Origin: Alphaproteobacteria bacterium | Lineage (GTDB): Bacteria; Pseudomonadota; Alphaproteobacteria; Rhizobiales; Beijerinckiaceae | DNA: 10,924 nucleotides | Direction of reading: 5' to 3' | Assembly: GCA_009921785.1 (NCBI GenBank) | Contig: RFXE01000043.1 | Span: 1-10,924, forward strand | In this document: one piece after another, positions 1-5,984 of the stretch | How positions within the stretch are numbered: the stretch's first letter is position 1 | Layout of the letters: each line of letters begins with the position of its first letter | The notes under the pieces: model-generated | The model's input: only the letters and a program-made list of their open reading frames with translations | What the model was told of the DNA's origin: nothing | Database searches by the model: none | Program-made: the position numbers and the translations under genes

Positions 1-32
1 CATTTGCCCGCTTTTGTCTCAGTTCCGCTCAT
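1..32 (-). CDS. katG: 5' end of a probable catalase-peroxidase gene, cut by the window edge
   Basis: Reading leftward, an ATG at 32-30 is preceded by a strong GGGGAG ribosome binding site (44-39) with a 6-nt spacer. The frame stays open to the edge and gives MSGTETKAGK, with an eleventh codon beginning TG (Cys or Trp possible). Many KatG proteins begin with a short polar leader that runs into a GKCP-type segment, and this leader fits that style. The gene is divergent from oxyR, a common arrangement for katG, which OxyR activates under hydrogen peroxide stress. KatG is a cytoplasmic haem enzyme that removes hydrogen peroxide. Only ten complete codons are visible, so the start and its binding site are well supported but the identity is inferred from the leader and the neighbour. 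Another OxyR target such as a peroxiredoxin gene is possible. Confidence 0.5.
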   Translation of the reverse strand, partial: MSGTETKAGK

Positions 33-171
33 TATGATCTCCCCAAACTACGGATCGGATGAATTTGTCCTTGGCCTATATACGGCAAGCGACTCGTGAT
101 GGTTTGACCTGTATCAGGTTCCAATGATTTGTTTAATTTTGAATTTTTGATATTTATGATAACTAAAACTT
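33..171. promoter_or_regulatory. Divergent katG-like/oxyR promoter region with candidate OxyR operator
   Basis: This 139-bp gap separates two divergent starts. A perfect short dyad, ACCTG-TAT-CAGGT (107-119), sits near the middle, and TGAT/ATCA half-sites (97-100 and 113-116) overlap it. On the minus strand a TATATA box (82-77) could be the -10 of the leftward gene, placing the dyad just upstream of it, where LysR-type activators bind; no good -35 is visible, as is usual for activated promoters. On the plus strand TATGAT (155-160) is a good -10 for oxyR, and TTGACC (104-109) is a -35-like hexamer lacking a well-placed -10. The tetranucleotide ATAG/CTAT spacing of the enterobacterial OxyR site is not seen, so the operator call is tentative. 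Confidence 0.4.
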
Positions 172-1077
172 ATGAATAACCTGACTTTAAAACAGTTGCG
201 CTATGTGCAGGCCCTCGCCCAAACCGGCCATTTTGGGCGCGCAGCGGATCTCTGCGCGATTTCGCAACCGGCCCTCTCCCTCCAGATCAAGGAGGTTGAA
301 GATCATCTCGGCGTGGCCTTGTTTGAGCGCGATACGAGGCAGGTGCGGCTCACATCATTCGGCGCTGATTTTGTAGCCCGCGCACGTGATATTCTGCGCT
401 CAGTTCAAGATCTCGAAGATTTCGCCCGCAACGAGAAGGGCAATGTTCTCTCGCGCTTGCGTATGGGCATCATCCCGACCATTGCGCCCTATCTTCTTCC
501 TGCTCTTGTCGGCGCCTTGAAACGCCAAACACCTGATATCGATATTCATGTGCGCGAAACTTTGACGCCGCGCCTGATTGAAGATCTCGCGCAAGGCCGC
601 ATCGACACGGCAATTGTTGCTTTACCGGTTTCGGAATCGTCCTTCGAAGAGACGCCGCTTTTCACGGAACGTTTTGTGTTCGTGCGTCCGAAGAGCGATG
701 ATGGCAAACCTGTGCCAAGCGTAAAAATGCTACAAGAGATGCGGCTTCTCCTTCTTGAAGAGGGTCATTGCTTTCGGGATCAGGCCTTAGAATTTTGCAA
801 CATCACTTTAAGACGTCCACGCGAAACACTCGATGGCAGCTCGCTTGCAACACTTGTGCAAATGGTTGACGCAGGCCTTGGAGTGACTTTGATTCCGGAA
901 ATGGCTGTTTCTGTTGAAACCCGTTCGGCGTCCGTATCGATCATTCCCTTTGATACGCCTGAACCCACACGCACAATTGGTATGATCTGGCGGAAATCAA
1001 ATCCGCTTGCGCCCGCGTTTAAAACTTTATCTTTGCTTGTCAGAGATACCGCACAAGCATTACGCGCGCGTCCTTGA
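172..1077 (+). CDS. oxyR: OxyR, hydrogen-peroxide-sensing LysR-type regulator
   Basis: A 301-residue LysR-type regulator. The N-terminal winged helix-turn-helix (about residues 5-63) contains FGRAADLCAISQPALSLQIK, and a substrate-like sensor domain follows from about residue 93. The segment GHCFRDQALEFC places cysteines at 200 and 209, matching Cys199 and Cys208 of E. coli OxyR, which form the peroxide-induced disulfide; the intervening RDQA is also kept. Length is normal for OxyR. It is expected to bind DNA as a tetramer in the cytoplasm and activate peroxide-defence genes such as the katG-like gene next to it. The ATG start lacks a Shine-Dalgarno sequence: the bases before it are AT-rich and a -10-like TATGAT ends 11 nt upstream, so the message may be nearly leaderless. 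The gene converges on the next LysR gene with a 20-bp gap and no obvious terminator. Confidence 0.93.
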   Translation: MNNLTLKQLRYVQALAQTGHFGRAADLCAISQPALSLQIKEVEDHLGVALFERDTRQVRLTSFGADFVARARDILRSVQDLEDFARNEKGNVLSRLRMGIIPTIAPYLLPALVGALKRQTPDIDIHVRETLTPRLIEDLAQGRIDTAIVALPVSESSFEETPLFTERFVFVRPKSDDGKPVPSVKMLQEMRLLLLEEGHCFRDQALEFCNITLRRPRETLDGSSLATLVQMVDAGLGVTLIPEMAVSVETRSASVSIIPFDTPEPTRTIGMIWRKSNPLAPAFKTLSLLVRDTAQALRARP

Positions 1078-1097
1078 ACGTCTGCAGCACAAGGCTT

Positions 1098-1985
1098 TTA
1101 TGCAGCGCCTTTGGCGTTGAGCTCACCTTCAACAAATAAAGTTGAAAGTCGAGCGGCAACGCTTTGCGCCGCCGTCGAACCCAGCGCTTTACTGAGATAA
1201 ACGCCGACGACGACATCAGTGAGTTTCGGCAAGCCATCGGTCGGACCCAGACGACGCAACTCATGCTGAACGAGACGATCAGCCAACACCGTCAAACCGA
1301 AGCCGGTTTTCACGGCTGCCGAAATACCAGAAATACTCGGGCTCGAATAAACGATCTCGAACCCGCGTCCGACATTCTGCAACGCGCTCAGCATATTGCG
1401 GCGATAGAGACAGCCTTCAGGATAACAAACAATCCGGAGAGGGTCCTCTGTGGTCAGTGACGACTCAGGATCAGGCGAACCGAACCAGCTAATCGGTTCA
1501 CGCCATGTCATAAACGCGCCTTCGGCCGGACCATCAGGCGTCATCGCCACAACGACATCAAACAGATTCGCGCGCAAACCCTTCAGGAGCTCATGCGATA
1601 CATCGCACACAACATCGAATGTGAATGACGTGTTATCGATTTTGAGTTCATTGATGAGGCGCGGCAAAAAATGATCCGCATAATCATTCGGAATGCCGAG
1701 CCTGAGTTTTCCGCCTGTATCACGTCGGGAGAGACGCAAGACAACTTCGTCATTCAGCGCCAAAATCCGGCGCGCATAGCCCGCCACCAATTCCCCCGCT
1801 TCCGTCGGTTGAGCTCCGCCGCCGTCGCGATCGAATAAAGCGACGCCGAGCAGGTCCTCGAGGCGCTTGATCTGGACGCTGATGGCGGGTTGCGAGCGGC
1901 CAAGCCGTTCGCCCGCACGGGTAAATCCCCGCAAATCGATGACGGTCACGAGCGCTCTCAGCAAATCGGTCGGAATATTCCGCAT
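1098..1985 (-). CDS. LysR-type transcriptional regulator, LrhA-like, divergent from the creatinase gene
   Basis: A 295-residue regulator with a winged helix-turn-helix at residues 5-63 (recognition region GERLGRSQPAISVQIK) and a type-2 periplasmic-binding-like effector domain from about residue 93 to 270. The central segment PEGCLYRRNML followed by SSPSISGISAAVKTGFGLTVL is typical of the LrhA/HexA-like subgroup. The ATG at 1985 has an AGGGGAAGGG purine tract just upstream. Its placement back-to-back with the creatinase/transporter genes, 177 bp apart, suggests that it controls them and itself, with creatine or a breakdown product as possible co-inducer. That role is inference: LysR subgroup membership does not reveal the ligand. 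It differs clearly from the adjacent OxyR and lacks the OxyR GHC...C pair, so it is not a duplicate peroxide sensor. Confidence 0.85.
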   Translation of the reverse strand: MRNIPTDLLRALVTVIDLRGFTRAGERLGRSQPAISVQIKRLEDLLGVALFDRDGGGAQPTEAGELVAGYARRILALNDEVVLRLSRRDTGGKLRLGIPNDYADHFLPRLINELKIDNTSFTFDVVCDVSHELLKGLRANLFDVVVAMTPDGPAEGAFMTWREPISWFGSPDPESSLTTEDPLRIVCYPEGCLYRRNMLSALQNVGRGFEIVYSSPSISGISAAVKTGFGLTVLADRLVQHELRRLGPTDGLPKLTDVVVGVYLSKALGSTAAQSVAARLSTLFVEGELNAKGAA

Positions 1986-2162
1986 AAACCCTTCCCCTAA
2001 CCCGAAATCGGGGGGCTTCTGTCCCCTAGGTTACCCCTCCAGAAGCATCTCTTATGGAACGATAACATATTTCAATTTCACGGACAGAAAAAAGCCCCTC
2101 ATGGTCCCTGTTGATCTGATGCCGGCGGGGATAACCGCCGCCTTAAACATGGGGAGCCCTTG
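1986..2162. promoter_or_regulatory. Divergent LysR/creatinase control region with dyad operator candidate
   Basis: A perfect 7-bp inverted repeat, GCTTCTG (2015-2021) and CAGAAGC (2040-2046), has an 18-nt spacer and is centred about 45 bp upstream of the LysR start codon. This size and position fit a LysR-type recognition site that represses its own gene and activates the divergent one. Nearer the creatinase, CGGCGG (2123-2128) and CCGCCG (2135-2140) form a 6-bp hairpin with loop GGATAA, which would lie in the mRNA leader just before the ribosome binding site GGGGAG (2151-2156). I see no convincing sigma-70 promoter for the creatinase; TAACAT (2063-2068) is only a weak -10 candidate. This again fits an activator-dependent promoter. 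Confidence 0.45.
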
Positions 2163-3377
2163 ATGTCCGACCGTCCTAAACTTGTCGATTATCGCAATAA
2201 TGGCATCAAGCCGCAGCCGACCTTTTCAGCCCCGGAAATGAAGCGCCGCCAGGATGCGATTCGCACCTTGATGGCAGAGCATAAAATGGATGCAGCGCTG
2301 TTCACGTCCTATCACAATATCTGCTATCTCTCGGACTTCCTTTATTGCTATTTCGGCCGTCGCTACGGTCTCGTGATCGATCATCAAAAGGCAACGAGTG
2401 TCACGGCTGCGATCGACGGCGGTCAACCCGCGCGCCGCACCTTCGGTGACAATGTCACTTACACCGATTGGGAAAAAACCAACTATCTTCATGCGGTTCA
2501 AAATCTCACAAAGGGTGTGAAGCGTCTCGGCATTGAATTCGATCATGTGAATCTTGATTTCCGCCGCGATCTTGAAGCGGCCCTTCCTGGCGTCGAACTC
2601 GTGGACATCGCAGCACCCGCTATGCGGTTGCGCATGATTAAATCAGCTGAAGAAATCGAGCACATCACCAAGATGACGCGTATCGCCGATATAGGCGGTG
2701 CTGCATGCGTGGAAGCAATTGCAGTTGGTGCGCCTGAACACGAAGTCGCTATTCATTCGACAAGCACGATGATCCGCGAAATCGCGAAAGTGTGGCCGCA
2801 TGCAGAACTCATGGACACATGGACATGGTTCCAATCGGGCTTCAACACGGATGGTGCACATAACCCTGTGACAAGCCGCAAGATCGAGCGTGGTGATATT
2901 CTCTCTCTTAACTGCTTCCCGATGGTGGCCGGTTATTATGTTGCGCTTGAACGCACACTCTTTGCAGAAGAAGCCTCAAAGGAACATATCAAGCTGTGGG
3001 AAGTAAATTGTCACGTCCATGACGAAGGCAAGAAGCTTCTTGTTCCGGGCATGAAATGCTCGGATGTCGCCAAGCAATTGAATGATATCTATCGTCAGCA
3101 TCAGCTCTTGCAATATCGCACCTTCGGTTATGGCCACTCCTTCGGCGTGTTGTGCCATTATTATGGCCGCGAAGGCGGTCTCGAATTGCGTGAAGATTGC
3201 GATACAGTGCTTGAGCCCGGCATGGTCGTCTCCATGGAGCCGATGATCATGGTGCCGGAAGGTCGTCCGGGAGCTGGCGGCTATCGCGAGCATGATATTC
3301 TCGTCATAACCGAAGACGGCAACCGGAACATTACCGGCTTCCCCTATGGTCCAGAGCACCTGATCGTCCGGAAGTAA
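2163..3377 (+). CDS. Creatinase (creatine amidinohydrolase, M24 fold)
   Basis: A 404-residue pita-bread-fold (M24/creatinase family) enzyme that hydrolyses creatine to sarcosine and urea in the cytoplasm. The N-terminal domain covers about residues 1-160 and the catalytic domain 161-404. Segments such as FTSYHNI, IDGGQP, MDTWTWFQSG, NTDGAHNPVT, LNCFPM, YRTFGYGHSFG and SMEPMIM follow the Pseudomonas putida creatinase closely. The residues known there to hold or activate creatine (Phe62, Arg64, His232, Tyr258, Glu262, Arg335, Glu358) have counterparts at Phe64, Arg66, His233, Tyr259, Glu263, Arg336 and Glu359. Metal-dependent M24 peptidases carry a metal-ligand set not seen here. Length matches creatinase (403 in P. 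putida). The ATG at 2163 is preferred over the in-frame TTG at 2160 because GGGGAG (2151-2156) lies 6 nt upstream of it. First gene of the divergent cluster; activity on a related guanidino acid cannot be excluded. Confidence 0.92.
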   Translation: MSDRPKLVDYRNNGIKPQPTFSAPEMKRRQDAIRTLMAEHKMDAALFTSYHNICYLSDFLYCYFGRRYGLVIDHQKATSVTAAIDGGQPARRTFGDNVTYTDWEKTNYLHAVQNLTKGVKRLGIEFDHVNLDFRRDLEAALPGVELVDIAAPAMRLRMIKSAEEIEHITKMTRIADIGGAACVEAIAVGAPEHEVAIHSTSTMIREIAKVWPHAELMDTWTWFQSGFNTDGAHNPVTSRKIERGDILSLNCFPMVAGYYVALERTLFAEEASKEHIKLWEVNCHVHDEGKKLLVPGMKCSDVAKQLNDIYRQHQLLQYRTFGYGHSFGVLCHYYGREGGLELREDCDTVLEPGMVVSMEPMIMVPEGRPGAGGYREHDILVITEDGNRNITGFPYGPEHLIVRK

Positions 3378-3383
3378 GGCGCC

Positions 3384-3429
3384 TCCCCTCCGGGCGATTT
3401 CCTCTAGAGGTTAAGGGGAAGCCGCCCGG
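3384..3429 (+). other. Two interlocking stems after the creatinase gene
   Basis: Just after the creatinase stop, TCCCCT (3384-3389) can pair with AGGGGA (3414-3419), and CCGGGCG (3390-3396) with CGCCCGG (3423-3429). The two stems interlock in a-b-a'-b' order, so they are either alternatives or the halves of a pseudoknot. With no linker between the two 5' arms, alternatives are more likely. A small palindrome, CCTCTAGAGG (3401-3410), lies inside. No U-tract follows, so this is not a standard intrinsic terminator, though the stems could protect the 3' end of the creatinase message or serve as a weak or factor-assisted terminator. Pairings are read directly from the bases; function is unknown. 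Confidence 0.4.
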
Positions 3430-3476
3430 CCCAAGGTGGACAAAAAATGTGCACCAAGCTTAATATTTGAAATTGA

Positions 3477-3554
3477 AATCGGAACGGAAGCGGCCAATGA
3501 CCAAGCCTTGAAAGGTTTGGCATTCTCCCCAAAGAGACGATCGCCGTTCCGATT
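3477..3554 (+). other. Nested inverted-repeat element, putative structured RNA in the ATPase leader
   Basis: A perfect 11-bp inverted repeat (3477-3487 with 3544-3554, arms AATCGGAACGG and CCGTTCCGATT) encloses 56 nt. Inside, CCAAGCCT (3501-3508) pairs with AGGTTTGG (3513-3520), with one G-U pair and a TGAA tetraloop. A short TCTC/GAGA stem (3524-3527 with 3534-3537) follows, so the whole can be drawn as a three-way junction. It lies 63 nt upstream of the ABC ATPase start, within the 240-bp gap after the creatinase gene. I do not recognise it as a known riboswitch class. It could be a leader RNA sensing a pathway compound, a processing site, or a small palindromic repeat unit found elsewhere in the genome. 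Confidence 0.45.
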
Positions 3555-3569
3555 ACGATTAGCAGAAGA

Positions 3570-3590
3570 GCGAGGACATTCTGCCCTCGC
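3570..3590 (+). other. Hairpin in the leader of the ABC ATPase gene
   Basis: GCGAGG (3570-3575) and CCTCGC (3585-3590) form a perfect 6-bp stem over a 9-nt loop, extended inside by C-G and A-T pairs (3577/3583, 3578/3582) after one mismatch. It ends 27 nt before the ATPase start and leaves the likely ribosome binding site GGAAG (3608-3612) free. It has no following U-tract, so it is not a terminator. An 8-base direct repeat, CCAATGAC, occurs at 3494-3501 and again at 3593-3600 just after this hairpin, which may be chance. Confidence 0.3.
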
Positions 3591-3617
3591 CACCAATGAC
3601 AAGGTACGGAAGAACCG

Positions 3618-4706
3618 ATGGCAGCTTCACATTCCGCCGATGCGGGATTTGTCCGTTTCGAGGCGGTTGAAAAAACCTATGACGGCATCAACCTTGTCGT
3701 AAAATCGCTCAATCTTTCGATTGGCCGCGGTGAATTTCTAACAATGCTGGGGCCATCAGGCTCAGGCAAAACAACAACACTCATGATGCTTGCAGGATTT
3801 GAAAGCGCTACGAGTGGTGAGATCTATCTCGACGGGGAACGCATCAACAATATCCCCCCGCATAAACGCGGCCTTGGGATGGTGTTCCAGAATTATGCAC
3901 TCTTTCCCCATATGTCGATTGCCGAGAACATCGCGTTTCCGCTGCAGGTGAGGCATCTTGGTAAAGCCGAAATTGCTGAGCGTGTTCGCAAAGCACTCGA
4001 CATGGTACAGATGAGCGGTCTTGATGCACGTAAGCCCGCGCAACTCTCTGGCGGTCAGCAACAACGTATCGCGCTCGCTCGTGCGCTCGTTTTTGAACCG
4101 AAATTGCTTTTGATGGATGAGCCTCTTGGCGCGCTCGACAAGCAATTGCGCGAGCACATGCAATATGAAATCAAACATCTGCATGAACGGCTTGGCATCA
4201 CCATCGTTTATGTCACACATGATCAATCCGAAGCGCTGACGATGTCGGACCGGATTGCCGTGTTCAATGACGGCATCATCCAGCAATTAGCGGCACCCGC
4301 TGATCTTTATGAAAAGCCAGATAATAGTTTTGTGGCGCAATTCATTGGTGAGAATAATCGCATCGCGGGCCGGGTCGTTTCAATCACAAACGGTAAAGCA
4401 CGTATCGACGCCAAAGGCGGCACCTTTGATGCACTTGCTGTTAAATGCACAGCAGGACAGAGCACATCCGTTTCAATTCGTCCTGAACGCGTATCGATCG
4501 ATCCGGTACAGGCCGACATAGTATTCGACGCTCGTATCGAAGAAGTGATTTATCTCGGCGATCACATCCGCATTCGCGTCTCGGTTCTGGGAAGCGATGA
4601 ATTTGTTGTGAAAACGCCGAACCAGAATAATCAGCGGAAATTTAATTCCGGTGACACATTGCGCATCGGTTGGGCGGTTGAAGATGGCCGCGCGCTTGAC
4701 GCGTGA
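3618..4706 (+). CDS. ABC transporter ATPase, PotA-like
   Basis: A 362-residue importer ATPase that powers uptake through the two permeases encoded downstream. In order it shows Walker A GPSGSGKT (45-52), Q-loop Gln91 in VFQNYALFPH, signature LSGGQ (143-147), Walker B LLLMDE (163-168), D-loop LGALD and H-loop His201. A C-terminal regulatory part (about 245-362) carries the TOBE-type segment with SIRPERV. This layout is that of PotA-like ATPases of polyamine, iron and related importers. All catalytic motifs are intact. The ATG at 3618 has GGAAG 5 nt upstream. The gene follows the creatinase by 240 bp of structured DNA and precedes the binding-protein gene by 119 bp. The substrate cannot be read from an ATPase; creatine or a related guanidino compound is inferred from context. 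Confidence 0.9.
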   Translation: MAASHSADAGFVRFEAVEKTYDGINLVVKSLNLSIGRGEFLTMLGPSGSGKTTTLMMLAGFESATSGEIYLDGERINNIPPHKRGLGMVFQNYALFPHMSIAENIAFPLQVRHLGKAEIAERVRKALDMVQMSGLDARKPAQLSGGQQQRIALARALVFEPKLLLMDEPLGALDKQLREHMQYEIKHLHERLGITIVYVTHDQSEALTMSDRIAVFNDGIIQQLAAPADLYEKPDNSFVAQFIGENNRIAGRVVSITNGKARIDAKGGTFDALAVKCTAGQSTSVSIRPERVSIDPVQADIVFDARIEEVIYLGDHIRIRVSVLGSDEFVVKTPNQNNQRKFNSGDTLRIGWAVEDGRALDA

Positions 4707-4800
4707 TTAGAGAATTCGATGCGGATCGCTGATGCGGCACGCGTCGGGAGTAACGGTGGCGTGTCCACCGCGTGGGAATGCGTTTTGGAATGGTCCACGC
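4698..4800 (+). other. Three stem-loops between the ATPase and binding-protein genes
   Basis: GACGCGTG (4698-4705, overlapping the ATPase 3' end) is a perfect inverted match to CACGCGTC (4738-4745), extendable with G-U pairs to about 11 bp in RNA. CGGTGG-CGTGT-CCACCG (4754-4770) is a perfect 6-bp hairpin with a 5-nt loop. GCGTGG (4770-4775) pairs with CCACGC (4795-4800). GATGCGG is also directly repeated inside the first stem (4719-4725 and 4731-4737). None is followed by a U-tract. Stable hairpins just 5' of a binding-protein gene commonly protect its message or mark an RNA cleavage site, allowing more binding protein than membrane parts. That function is inferred. Confidence 0.45.
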
Positions 4801-4825
4801 ATCGCCAAAAAAAGGGGAGAGTAAA

Positions 4826-5914
4826 ATGAAAATGACCAAAGGACTGAGCGTGCTTCTTGGCGCTGCTGCAGCAATCGGTTTGACGGCTGCTGCACATGCC
4901 GGCCAGATCACTGTCATTTCGTGGGGCGGCGCCTACACGAATTCGCAGGTGAAGGCCTATCAAGAGCCATGGATGAAGAAGACCGGCAATACGATCGTAT
5001 CGGCCGACTATAATGGCGGTCTTGCTGAAATTAAAGCACAGGTGCAGAGCGGCAATGTGACATGGGACGTCGTTGACGTTGAAACGTCAGAAGCGATCTC
5101 GGGTTGCAATGACGGCCTCTTTGAAAAGATCGATGCTGCGAAATTGCCGAAGGGTGATAATGGTGCAGGCCCGCTCGACGATTTCGTACCGGGTGCAATC
5201 ACTGATTGCGCGATTGCGAACATCGCTTACGCAAACGTCATCGGTTATGACTCAAGCAAATTCACGGGTGATAAGCCAACCAAAGTGGCTGACTTCTTCG
5301 ATCTCAAGAAGTTCCCTGGTAAGCGTGGTCTCAAGAAAGAAGCCAAAGTCAATCTCGAATTCGCTTTGATGGCTGACGGCGTTGCTTCGGCTGACGTGTA
5401 CAAAGTTCTCGCCACGAAGGAAGGCGTTGATCGTGCCTTCAAGAAGCTTGAAACAATCAAGTCTTCAGTCGTCTGGTGGGAAGCCGGTGCGCAACCCCCG
5501 CAACTTCTTGCTTCGGGCGAAGTGACAATGACGACCGCTTATAATGGCCGTCTCTTCACGCCTGCTGTGAAAGAGAATAAGCCTTTCGTCATCATCTGGG
5601 ATGGCCAGCAACAAGTGTTCGATAATTGGGCCATCGTGAAGGGTACGAAGAACAAGGATCTCGCTCTTGACTTCGTTGGCTTCTCAACAAGCACGAAGCC
5701 GCTTGCTGATCAGGCTACCTATATTCCTTACGGCCCGGCTCGTAAGTCTTCGGCTCCATTCGTTGGCAAGTTCGAAGATGGCAAGACCGATATGGCACCC
5801 CATATGCCAACCAATCCTGACAATATGAAAAACGCGATCGTTCAGGACGTGAAGTTCTGGGCTGATCACTATGACGAGCTCAATGAGCGCTTCGTTGCCT
5901 GGATTGGCAAATAA
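4826..5914 (+). CDS. Periplasmic substrate-binding protein of an ABC importer, PotD/PotF-like
   Basis: A 362-residue secreted protein. Residues 1-25 form a Sec signal peptide: a lysine-containing start, a hydrophobic core LLGAAAAIGLTAAA, and an AHA cleavage site before GQITV. The mature part begins ITVISWGGAY, the usual first strand of spermidine/putrescine-type extracellular binding proteins, with DVVDVE, AYNGRL and YIPYGP segments typical of the family. No lipobox cysteine is present; Cys94 and Cys128 could form a disulfide. The ATG at 4826 is chosen because GGGGAG (4814-4819) lies 6 nt upstream and the signal peptide begins there; an upstream in-frame GTG (4772) would add 18 residues before it. 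It captures the substrate for the adjacent permeases. The neighbouring creatinase suggests creatine, but the ligand cannot be told from sequence alone. Confidence 0.88.
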   Translation: MKMTKGLSVLLGAAAAIGLTAAAHAGQITVISWGGAYTNSQVKAYQEPWMKKTGNTIVSADYNGGLAEIKAQVQSGNVTWDVVDVETSEAISGCNDGLFEKIDAAKLPKGDNGAGPLDDFVPGAITDCAIANIAYANVIGYDSSKFTGDKPTKVADFFDLKKFPGKRGLKKEAKVNLEFALMADGVASADVYKVLATKEGVDRAFKKLETIKSSVVWWEAGAQPPQLLASGEVTMTTAYNGRLFTPAVKENKPFVIIWDGQQQVFDNWAIVKGTKNKDLALDFVGFSTSTKPLADQATYIPYGPARKSSAPFVGKFEDGKTDMAPHMPTNPDNMKNAIVQDVKFWADHYDELNERFVAWIGK

Positions 5915-5926
5915 TTAAACAATAAT

Positions 5927-5962
5927 CGGCGCGGTCTAGAAAAAGGCCGCGCCGTCCTTTTT
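5927..5962 (+). terminator. Intrinsic terminator between the binding-protein and permease genes
   Basis: CGGCGCGG (5927-5934) and CCGCGCCG (5947-5954) form a perfect 8-bp GC stem, extendable by two inner pairs to leave an 8-nt loop, and are followed by the T-rich run TCCTTTTT (5955-5962). It begins 13 nt after the binding-protein stop and ends 22 nt before the first permease start. In an operon this position usually gives partial termination, so the binding protein is made in excess over the membrane subunits. No clear separate promoter is visible for the permeases, so read-through is expected. Confidence 0.8.
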
Positions 5963-5984
5963 CAATGATAAAGGCGGAACAATA

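Noticed and set aside
91..124. On the minus strand GGAACCTGATACAGGTCA resembles the 3' half of a TPP riboswitch.
   Set aside because: The 5' half (GGGG-type start and CTGAGA box) is missing upstream on that strand, the 3' end diverges after the match, and the downstream gene looks like katG, not a thiamin gene.
1078..1097. Terminator between oxyR and the convergent LysR gene.
   Set aside because: Only a CTGCAG palindrome and weak 5-bp pairing are present; no stable stem with a T-run on either strand.
2163..3377. Calling the M24 protein a proline dipeptidase, aminopeptidase or ectoine hydrolase.
   Set aside because: The residues that contact creatine in P. putida creatinase are all present in order, length matches, and the metal-ligand set of M24 peptidases is not seen.
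3436..3702. An 88-codon open frame from a GTG in the creatinase/ATPase gap.
   Set aside because: It overlaps the start of the ATPase gene in another frame, lacks a good ribosome site, and its protein is basic, low in recognisable motifs and lies over the inverted repeats.
3762..4286. A 174-codon minus-strand open frame inside the ATPase gene.
   Set aside because: It is antisense to intact Walker A, signature and Walker B motifs; its translation resembles no family and is a shadow of the real gene.
4772..4825. Upstream GTG start extending the binding protein by 18 residues.
   Set aside because: The extension lies in the hairpin region and would place charged residues before the signal peptide; the ATG at 4826 has a near-ideal ribosome site.
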